This document shows, in pieces, positions 45,288 through 52,348 of a stretch of 53,196 bases of DNA (position 1 is its first letter; each line of letters begins with the position of its first letter). Under the pieces are notes generated by a model, which saw only the letters and a list, made by a program, of their open reading frames with translations, had not been told where the DNA came from and ran no database searches. A program made the position numbers and the translations under genes. The stretch is from Bacteroidota bacterium (GTDB lineage: Bacteria > Bacteroidota > Bacteroidia > Bacteroidales > WCHB1-69). The DNA is taken from the NCBI GenBank assembly GCA_019135895.1, contig JAGVVH010000560.1, positions 1 to 53,196 on the forward strand. Direction: 5' to 3'.

Positions 45288-45417
45288 GCTAACGTTATGG
45301 CGGTATGTTTTTGTTGCTGATTTCGAATCACTTCACTTTCAAGTTACAGCTACTTTTGATACGAGCAGTGCCGCTAGATAAACCACTTACTGCCCAATGT
45401 TTTATTCACTTGTTGGC
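45288..45417 (-). repeat. attC-like intergenic element between two small genes
   Basis: A 130-base noncoding element on the minus strand. It begins GCCAAC (45417-45412) and ends GTTAGC (45293-45288), near-complementary ends like the R'' and R' boxes of integron attC sites, with one mismatch. Further inside lie GGCG and CGCC partners and imperfect palindromic text. It lies 8 bases after the end of one gene and 28 before the next start, the position expected for a cassette junction. The ends do not fully match RYYYAAC/GTTRRRY, and no integrase is in view. Confidence 0.35.
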
Positions 45418-45425
45418 GCCAGTAA

Positions 45426-46079
45426 TTATTTAAGTCTATATCCAATTGTCAAGTTTATTGTAAAAGTATTTACGGTTACCTTTCCGCTAATTTCACTATT
45501 TTCAATTGTCCAATCCGCGACTTTTGTGAAATCTAAATAGTAATCCGCGCGTAATCCAAATTGAAGATTTGAAATGTCGAATTTTAATCCTGCACCCAAT
45601 ATTAATCCAATCGATATTCTTTTTAATTCATCAATCTCTTTAAGGCTGTCAAAATGCTTGCTACTACTCACTAAATAATCAAAACGAGGGCCAATACTTA
45701 TAAATGGCAAAACAATTTCTTTAATCCGGTATTTCAAATCAATCATAGTGTTTATTGACAAATAATCCAAAGTCGCTTTTTCAGTAATGGTCTGACCAGT
45801 TAATACTCCATTTTGGTCCATAAGAGCGAACTCATCTTTGCCTCCTTTTCTAATCATCCCGATGTTTGTTGATAAATTAAAATATTGCTTATCAAGATAA
45901 TCTAATCCGGCAAAAATTGAATACCCTATCAATATTTCATTATATAAGGGGTCAATATTCACACCTTTCAACTGCCAATCAAGTTTGGAAATTGATGTCC
46001 CTCCTTGGATTTTTATAACTTGTCCATTTGTCAAAATTGCAATTGTCAATCCGAGTAGTAATAATCCTGTCTTTTTCAT
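45426..46079 (-). CDS. small outer-membrane beta-barrel protein
   Basis: A 217-residue exported protein with signal peptide MKKTGLLLLGLTIAILTNGQ. The body has alternating strands typical of the 'outer membrane protein beta-barrel' group: IKIQGGTSISKLDW, 'NEILIGYSIFAGLDYLDKQY', FNLSTNIGMIRKGG, LDYLSINTMIDLKYRI, VLPFISIGPRFDYLV, 'ISIGLILGAGLKFDISNLQF', and the last strand FTINLTIGYRLK. Homologues are widespread in Bacteroidota and mostly unassigned. It is followed by the attC-like element, so it may be a mobile gene cassette. No strong promoter element; TACATTTA upstream is a one-mismatch match to the -7 consensus. Confidence 0.72.
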   Translation of the reverse strand: MKKTGLLLLGLTIAILTNGQVIKIQGGTSISKLDWQLKGVNIDPLYNEILIGYSIFAGLDYLDKQYFNLSTNIGMIRKGGKDEFALMDQNGVLTGQTITEKATLDYLSINTMIDLKYRIKEIVLPFISIGPRFDYLVSSSKHFDSLKEIDELKRISIGLILGAGLKFDISNLQFGLRADYYLDFTKVADWTIENSEISGKVTVNTFTINLTIGYRLK

Positions 46080-46283
46080 ATTTTATCGTTGATTAAATGT
46101 AAATTGTGTCATCTGTTATTATTGGTGCAGTGTTGTACGAAGTGCCATTTGCATAGTGAGAGTCTAACCATAGCCTTTAGTTACATTTTTTGTTCTTTTT
46201 TAAATAATTCTTTATCTTCTTTTCAATAAAGTTCCCAAAATTACGTATTATTCTTTTTAAAAATCATTGTTTCTTGTATTTTA

Positions 46284-46311
46284 TTATTGAAAAAAGCACA
46301 TTTTTCAATAA
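46284..46311. other. 11-bp perfect hairpin
   Basis: The arms TTATTGAAAAA (46284-46294) and TTTTTCAATAA (46301-46311) pair perfectly around the loop GCACAT or an equivalent 6 bases. No T-run follows on either strand, so a simple terminator role is not clear. Confidence 0.5.
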
Positions 46312-46383
46312 ATGAGTCTTGCTGTATTGCCAAAATAGTGATGGGGAGCAGGTTTGAGGGGGTAGTTAGGTGGAAATGGGTTC

Positions 46384-46534
46384 GTGGCTACAAAATTTGG
46401 ATTTTGTGCTTATGAAATTTTTTTTTGTGCTTATGAAATTTGAATTTATTAGCCAATAAATTTTTTTTATTAACTATGAAATTGAATTTTAGTGGCTATG
46501 AAATTAAATTTTCATAATTATGAATTTTTAAGCC
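46384..46534. repeat. imperfect 21-22-bp tandem repeat, about seven units
   Basis: Units begin at 46384, 46406, 46427, 46449, 46471, 46492 and 46513, each 21 or 22 bases long, with an approximate consensus GTGGCTATGAAATTTGAATT. Units 2, 3, 5 and 6 share TATGAAATT exactly. Length changes of one base argue against a hidden coding repeat. The array is noncoding and ends 199 bases before the enolase start. Confidence 0.7.
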
Positions 46535-46649
46535 TTAAAAATAGATATAAAATAGTCAGGAGATTTTAATCTGCGAGTTGGGTTATACATGTTTCAATAT
46601 GAAGGATTTTGGCAATGATCCTTTGATTTGGAAAAAAAACGGCAAGTGA

Positions 46650-47963
<1,314 letters not shown>

Positions 47964-47981
47964 TTTTTATTGTTTTCTCTC

Positions 47982-49271
47982 ATGACCATTAATATCATCA
48001 CCCTCGGTTGTTCCAAGAATACCGTTGATTCTGAAGTATTAGCATCAAACTACCAAAATCAGGGATACACGGTCCTCTTTGAGGCAGATGCCGAGAGTGA
48101 TATAGTGCTCATCAATACCTGCAGCTTCATTCAGGATGCAAAAGAGCAGTCCATTGAAGAAATCTTCAACCAGATTGAACGTAAAAACAACGGACTGGTA
48201 AAGAAAGTCTTTGTGATGGGGTGTCTTGCACAACGTTACAAAGAAGATCTCCAACAGATGCTTCCCGAAGTGGATGGAATTTTCTCCTTTGCCGAACTTC
48301 CCAAAATGCTTCACATTGATAAGTTTAATTTGTTAGAAAAGGCAGATCGACTTTTGTCAACCCCCAAACACTATGCTTATCTCAAAGTGTCTGAAGGGTG
48401 CGACCGGCAGTGTGCTTTCTGTGCCATCCCCATGATTCGGGGCAAGCAAGTTTCGAAGCCCATAGCGCAATTGCATGACGAAGCTCAGTTGCTCGTTTCA
48501 AAAGGCGTTAAGGAAATTATGCTCATTGCCCAGGATTTGTCCAGTTATGGTACCGACCTTGCCAAGAAACAGCTATTGCCCGACTTGCTCGCAAGTTTAG
48601 TTCAGATTAAAGGACTTGAATGGATTCGGTTGCATTATCTCTTTCCCAATAATTTCCCTTACGAAATCCTGGATTTGATGCCTCATCATCCTCAGATTTG
48701 CAAATATTTGGATATTCCCTTACAACATATCAGCGAAAATGTGCTCAGGAGCATGAATCGCCCGGGGAATCCCGAACAACTCTATAAATTAATTGCTACC
48801 ATCAGGGAAAAAGTACCCGGAATTGCTTTCCGTACCACCATGCTATCGGGCTTCCCCACCGAAACCAAAGCCAATCATACTGAGTTGATGCAATTTATTA
48901 AAGACATCCGTTTTGAAAGGCTCGGCGTTTTTTCCTACTCCCAAGAAGAGGATACGCCGGCGTTTTCCTTCGGTGATCCTATTAAAAAAGCCGAAAAGAA
49001 GAAACGCTACCAAGAAATCATGTCGCTTCAGGAGTCCATCTCCTTTGAAAATAATCAAAATAAAATCGGCTCCGAATGGAAAGTCATCATAGATGCTGAA
49101 GAAGAGGAATATTACCTTGGTCGCAGTGAATTTGATTCTCCCGAAGTGGACAATCTGGTCCTGATTGACAAAAAAAGGCCTCTTGAAATTGGAAACTTTT
49201 ATACCGTCCGCATTGAGAAAGCCGATGCCTATGATCTGTTCGGGACTGCAATAAAAGTGGATATCACCTAA
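47982..49271 (+). CDS. rimO: ribosomal protein uS12 methylthiotransferase RimO
   Basis: A 429-residue radical-SAM enzyme that adds a methylthio group to an Asp of ribosomal protein S12. The N-terminal UPF0004 domain has its three cluster cysteines: Cys10 in TLGCSKNTVDSE, Cys47 in INTCSFIQDAKEQS and Cys81 in VMGCLAQRY. The radical-SAM cluster is Cys140, Cys144 and Cys147 in EGCDRQCAFCAIP. The C-terminal TRAM domain covers about 365-429. The frame opens with TTG at 47970, but the ATG at 47982 gives the usual N-terminus (MTINIITLGCSKN). It follows enolase by 18 bases. Confidence 0.95.
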   Translation: MTINIITLGCSKNTVDSEVLASNYQNQGYTVLFEADAESDIVLINTCSFIQDAKEQSIEEIFNQIERKNNGLVKKVFVMGCLAQRYKEDLQQMLPEVDGIFSFAELPKMLHIDKFNLLEKADRLLSTPKHYAYLKVSEGCDRQCAFCAIPMIRGKQVSKPIAQLHDEAQLLVSKGVKEIMLIAQDLSSYGTDLAKKQLLPDLLASLVQIKGLEWIRLHYLFPNNFPYEILDLMPHHPQICKYLDIPLQHISENVLRSMNRPGNPEQLYKLIATIREKVPGIAFRTTMLSGFPTETKANHTELMQFIKDIRFERLGVFSYSQEEDTPAFSFGDPIKKAEKKKRYQEIMSLQESISFENNQNKIGSEWKVIIDAEEEEYYLGRSEFDSPEVDNLVLIDKKRPLEIGNFYTVRIEKADAYDLFGTAIKVDIT

Positions 49272-49295
49272 TCTCAATTCAACAGCTATATCATT

Positions 49296-50078
49296 ATGTT
49301 TACTTTATTTGGTGTGATTTTGGGAATAATATATGGCGGCTTTTGGGGTGCCGTATTGGGATTTATTGTTGGAAGTTTCCTCGACTCTGTTGTCTTCAGA
49401 AAAAAAATCTACACTAAAAAACATTACTATTCTCAAAACGATTTTTCCCGCATCATTCTGATTCTCAGTGCAGCGGTGATGAAGTCTGATACCCGGCTCA
49501 AAACTTCGGAACTCGATTATGTCAAAGAATATCTGAGACAAAATTTCAGTCCTCAGACGGCGCAATCTCTCTTACTCCAATTGCGTGAAATATTGGAGCA
49601 GGATTATCAAATTGGTCCCGTCTGCGAAGAAGTCAGAATGAATGCCTCTATTTCTGAAAAACTCTATATTTTGCAATTCCTTTTTGGATTGGCAGGTGCT
49701 GATGGCACTTACTCCAATGCCGAGTTGATGACCATTCAACATATTTCCGACCTGATAGGAATTAGTCGCGGGGACTTTGAATCCATCAAAACCATGTATA
49801 TAGGATGGTCACGTGCGGGAGCCTATACCTATTCGGGATCCTATTCCACCACCTCCTCTGCACCTACATATGACCTTGACAACGACTATAAAATTTTGGA
49901 AATTCCTTCCACCGCAACCAATGATGAGGTCAAAGCCAATTACAGAATGCTGGCGAAAAAATACCATCCCGACAAAGTCAACCACCTCGGAGAAGATATC
50001 AGAAAAGCCGCAGAAGTCAAATTTACCAAACTTAATCAGGCCTACGAACGAATTAAAAAGTCCAGAGGAATGAACTAA
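49296..50078 (+). CDS. DjlA-like membrane J-domain protein (TerB + DnaJ)
   Basis: A 260-residue co-chaperone. An N-terminal membrane segment (about 2-30, glycine-rich FGVILGIIYGGFWGAVLGF) is followed by a TerB-like helical domain (about 45-165), with 'IILILSAAVMKSDTRLKTSE' and 'LQFLFGLAGADGTYSNAELM'. After a Ser/Thr/Tyr linker, a J-domain (about 193-258) carries the HPD triad in KKYHPDKVNH. This order matches DjlA, which stimulates DnaK at the inner membrane. It is 24 bases after rimO and ends before the shared terminator at 50111-50141. Confidence 0.9.
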   Translation: MFTLFGVILGIIYGGFWGAVLGFIVGSFLDSVVFRKKIYTKKHYYSQNDFSRIILILSAAVMKSDTRLKTSELDYVKEYLRQNFSPQTAQSLLLQLREILEQDYQIGPVCEEVRMNASISEKLYILQFLFGLAGADGTYSNAELMTIQHISDLIGISRGDFESIKTMYIGWSRAGAYTYSGSYSTTSSAPTYDLDNDYKILEIPSTATNDEVKANYRMLAKKYHPDKVNHLGEDIRKAAEVKFTKLNQAYERIKKSRGMN

Positions 50079-50110
50079 GGGTGGATATACAGAGTTTAAT
50101 AATCAAAATT

Positions 50111-50141
50111 GGCCACAAATATTATTTTATTTGGCCTTTTT
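50111..50141. terminator. bidirectional terminator after the DjlA-like gene
   Basis: GGCC-A-CAAATA pairs with TATTTGGCC (50128-50136) with a two-base bulge, followed by TTTTT on the plus strand. The stop codon of the minus-strand SecB-like gene (50122-50124) lies inside the hairpin, so both convergent units share it. Confidence 0.7.
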
Positions 50142-50574
50142 CTATCATTTTTTGAGGATCATAAGCAGGTAACGGGTACTTGGCAAGTATTGTTGACGAT
50201 GTTTTTGAAAATAAAATTCCTCTTGAAGTTCCGATAGCAATACCTAATAACACAGGAAAAATCCCGCCCTTATCAATAATTTTATCTTTTTCTTTTTTTA
50301 TATATTCTTCCTTGTTATTAACATAAAAGACATAATCAATCCAGAGTTCCAAAATGGATTTTTCCTCATTTTTATCATCGGGATAATTATATTTCGTTAT
50401 CAAACTTACAGTAACCAAATCCTCATCCAACTCAAATTTATATCCCAGTTGGACTATAAGTTTACTATCATCAAACTCTTTAAGAGTACTGATGGATTCA
50501 TGTAAACAAAAATTCTTCTCAATTATTTCCGATAATTTGAATTCAATTTGTTTTTTATCAGTTGTATTTTTCAT
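50122..50574 (-). CDS. SecB-like chaperone of a toxin-antitoxin-chaperone module
   Basis: A 150-residue cytoplasmic protein with the strand-and-helix order of SecB. A first strand (IEFKLSEIIEKNFCLHE) is followed by strands 'KLIVQLGYKFELDEDLVTVS' and KSILELWIDYVFYV. The C-terminal helix block is 'FPVLLGIAIGTSRGILFSKT' then AKYPLPAYDPQKM, matching SecB's FPYARE...G.P..NL.P.NF region. It overlaps the antitoxin gene by 17 bases. In TAC systems (e.g. M. tuberculosis Rv1955-1957) a dedicated SecB keeps the antitoxin stable. That role here is inference from fold pattern and gene order. Confidence 0.65.
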   Translation of the reverse strand: MKNTTDKKQIEFKLSEIIEKNFCLHESISTLKEFDDSKLIVQLGYKFELDEDLVTVSLITKYNYPDDKNEEKSILELWIDYVFYVNNKEEYIKKEKDKIIDKGGIFPVLLGIAIGTSRGILFSKTSSTILAKYPLPAYDPQKMIEKGQIK

Positions 50575-50971
50575 AAGAATATTTATTTTTTATTTTCGAA
50601 TCATAATAAACAAATGAATCAGGATATTTTTTCTGACTGTCAACAACTTTTAATAGCACCAAAGCTGTAGGTTTGGTAGAAACATAATCTACTTTCGGAA
50701 GAGAAGATTTAGTAATAGAGAGAATATTTTTATTCAAAACCATTTCGATTTTTGCAATAGTTGCAGTCGTAAAATTATGAGTTCCCTGTAGCCATTTACT
50801 TATTTCCGATTCTTTTTTATTCATTGCTTTTGCAAATTCACGCTGAGTCATTCCTTTTTCCGCTAAGATATCCATGATCCTGTCTGCAATATCAACTGAC
50901 AAATCAACGCTCCGTTGTATCTCAGGCGTAATAAGTTTACGACACTCTTCCATTAACGAATTCTTTTTCAT
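50558..50971 (-). CDS. HigA-like HTH antitoxin with C-terminal extension
   Basis: A 137-residue XRE-type DNA-binding protein. The helix-turn-helix lies at about residues 39-78 (MTQREFAKAMNKKESEISKW, then LQGTHNFTTATIAKIE). The N-terminal 'MEECRKLITPEIQRSVDLSVDIADRI' helix is typical of Bacteroidota HigA-like antitoxins. A further ~50-residue tail, rich in Tyr, Val and Lys ('YPDSFVYYDSKIKNKYSYEK'), goes beyond the usual short form. In characterised TAC antitoxins such a tail is the chaperone-addiction segment bound by SecB. It overlaps the SecB-like gene by 17 bases and lies 32 bases after the toxin gene. Confidence 0.75.
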   Translation of the reverse strand: MKKNSLMEECRKLITPEIQRSVDLSVDIADRIMDILAEKGMTQREFAKAMNKKESEISKWLQGTHNFTTATIAKIEMVLNKNILSITKSSLPKVDYVSTKPTALVLLKVVDSQKKYPDSFVYYDSKIKNKYSYEKYN

Positions 50972-51003
50972 AACGTTATTTGAATTTATTATTTTTCTTG
51001 CTT

Positions 51004-51474
51004 TTATTTTAATGTAAAGGTTAAATCTTCCAAGATATCATCATCTTTAAAAGAATTATTTTTTTTCTTTTCTAACCCTATTTTTTTATCAACTTCCTGC
51101 AGAATTTCAACATAACCATTTAATTCAGAATCGTCATTATATGTCCTGCTTTTTTTTAATCCCCCATTGCCCAAAATTATAATAGAAGGAGAATAGGCTA
51201 TACAATACAACCTTAATTTTGAGGTTTCAATATTATTGGGCAACTCAAATACTTTATCCTTATATTTTCCTGCATATCTAAAATGTCTATCAAAAACGCC
51301 ATCTTGAATGATTTTGTCTATGCGAGCCATAATAATTCCTATATCTTTACTATAAATGTCTTTATATTTTGAAAGAAAATTCTCAAATTCAGTATGCTCA
51401 TTATGTTCAAATTTAATGGAATAGATAAGTACTTTTTCATATTCTTCCAGCAATACAATTGATACTTTTTTCAC
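51004..51474 (-). CDS. HigB-like toxin (RelE/ParE superfamily)
   Basis: A 156-residue protein, first gene of the three-gene module. The start is GTG at 51474. The pattern 'VLIYSIKFEHNEHTEFENFL', IDKIIQDGVFDRHFRYAGKY and then KLRLYCIAYSPSIIILGNGG-LKKSRTY is that of the Bacteroidota HigB-like ribonuclease group, where Arg and Lys residues in the last block are the likely catalytic site. Members usually cut mRNA on the ribosome. A charged, low-complexity C-terminal end (about 130-156, EKKKNNSFKDDD) is an extension of unknown use. The cognate antitoxin follows after 32 bases. Confidence 0.65.
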   Translation of the reverse strand: MKKVSIVLLEEYEKVLIYSIKFEHNEHTEFENFLSKYKDIYSKDIGIIMARIDKIIQDGVFDRHFRYAGKYKDKVFELPNNIETSKLRLYCIAYSPSIIILGNGGLKKSRTYNDDSELNGYVEILQEVDKKIGLEKKKNNSFKDDDILEDLTFTLK

Positions 51475-51482
51475 ACATATTC

Positions 51483-51492
51483 ACTTATAAGT
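51483..51492. promoter_or_regulatory. candidate operator palindrome of the toxin-antitoxin module
   Basis: ACTTATAAGT is a perfect 10-bp palindrome between the -7 element (51508-51501) and the toxin start (51474), about where transcription should begin. That is the expected place for autoregulation by a HigA-type antitoxin. The role is inferred from position. Confidence 0.4.
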
Positions 51493-51500
51493 TAAGTCTG

Positions 51501-51531
51501 CAAAGATAATTGTTTTTACAACATTATCAAA
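51501..51531 (-). promoter_or_regulatory. promoter of the toxin-antitoxin-chaperone module (-33 and -7)
   Basis: On the minus strand, TTTG (51531-51528), 19 bases, then TATCTTTG (51508-51501) followed by CAG. Both elements and their spacing match the Bacteroidota consensus closely. The toxin GTG lies 26 bases downstream. Confidence 0.7.
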
Positions 51532-51693
51532 CAAATTAGAATATTTTTTATTTTGCTTTCATTATCGGGATGCCAATAAGGGATTAACTTTTTTTTTCAA
51601 TAGATAATGATCTTTACTATATCTAGAATAAGTGTTTATAAATGTACATCTTAATTTGTGAATTTATAAATTTTAATTTTGCGATTTTATTTT

Positions 51694-51724
51694 TTTGATA
51701 AATAATATTAATTGTATAAATTTG
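51694..51724 (+). promoter_or_regulatory. promoter of the 195-residue protein gene (-33 and -7)
   Basis: TTTG (51694-51697), 19 bases, then TAAATTTG (51717-51724) followed by CAA. The ATG is at 51747. It is one of the two best two-part promoter matches in the window. Confidence 0.7.
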
Positions 51725-51746
51725 CAATGCAAATAATTCTTCATCC

Positions 51747-52334
51747 ATGTATATCAATGAATCTCTTTTTAATGAATTTTTGACCGAAAGGGAAGTTGCA
51801 TGGATAGGGATTGATTTCTCAAAGGCGATGTTTACTAAAAACGGCTTTGAAATGCCGCAGGAAGCCATCATCCATTTTTTTAACGACTTGAATTTGCTGA
51901 TTATCTCCGACCAGAAAAAATATGATATTCGACTCAGCTTTCGGAAGCCTGTTATGCACTATGATTTATCGCTGATTACCAAAAAAAACAAATCGGTGAA
52001 AATTGCTTCCCACTTGGTTGAAAACATCTCCGTTTTCCATCAGTTTTCAGAAGAGGAGCTTTTGCAATATGTCTCTACTTTTGAAATTCCCGTTCAGTCG
52101 AGGTTCGCGCTTACTTTAGTGGTAGAATCTCTGGATCGAAACAGTAAGACCGGCTCTTTATGGGTTGTCCTCCTTGATACCCAAACCCATCAGGTCGCTC
52201 TTTGTGAGAAGTTCTTAAAAAGCCCCGGCGGACTGACAAACTGTAGCTTTTGGGCTCGTGTCTTTTATAACCTATTCCATGATATTAAAGGCCATTCTTT
52301 TGAAAGATGGGTAAATATGGTTAGGCCATCATAA
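51747..52334 (+). CDS. conserved protein of unknown function
   Basis: A 195-residue cytoplasmic-looking protein with no signal peptide or membrane helix. It opens 'YINESLFNEFLTEREVAWIG' and has an alternating strand/helix pattern through 'FFNDLNLLIISDQKKYDIRL', FALTLVVESLDRNSKTGSLWVVLLDTQTH and SFWARVFYNLFHDIKGHSFERW. I do not recognise a named family. The phosphohexomutase gene starts 14 bases after its stop, so the two are probably cotranscribed. It has a strong promoter of its own. The antisense frame across its start is a shadow. Confidence 0.7.
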   Translation: MYINESLFNEFLTEREVAWIGIDFSKAMFTKNGFEMPQEAIIHFFNDLNLLIISDQKKYDIRLSFRKPVMHYDLSLITKKNKSVKIASHLVENISVFHQFSEEELLQYVSTFEIPVQSRFALTLVVESLDRNSKTGSLWVVLLDTQTHQVALCEKFLKSPGGLTNCSFWARVFYNLFHDIKGHSFERWVNMVRPS

Positions 52335-52348
52335 TAAACTTACATACT

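Noticed and set aside
46384..46534. Tandem repeat as a CRISPR array
   Set aside because: Units are contiguous, degenerate and lack unique spacers; no cas genes are in the window.
48843..49277. 144-residue open frame on the minus strand
   Set aside because: It is antisense to rimO, whose motifs are unmistakable. The frame is a by-product of rimO codon use.
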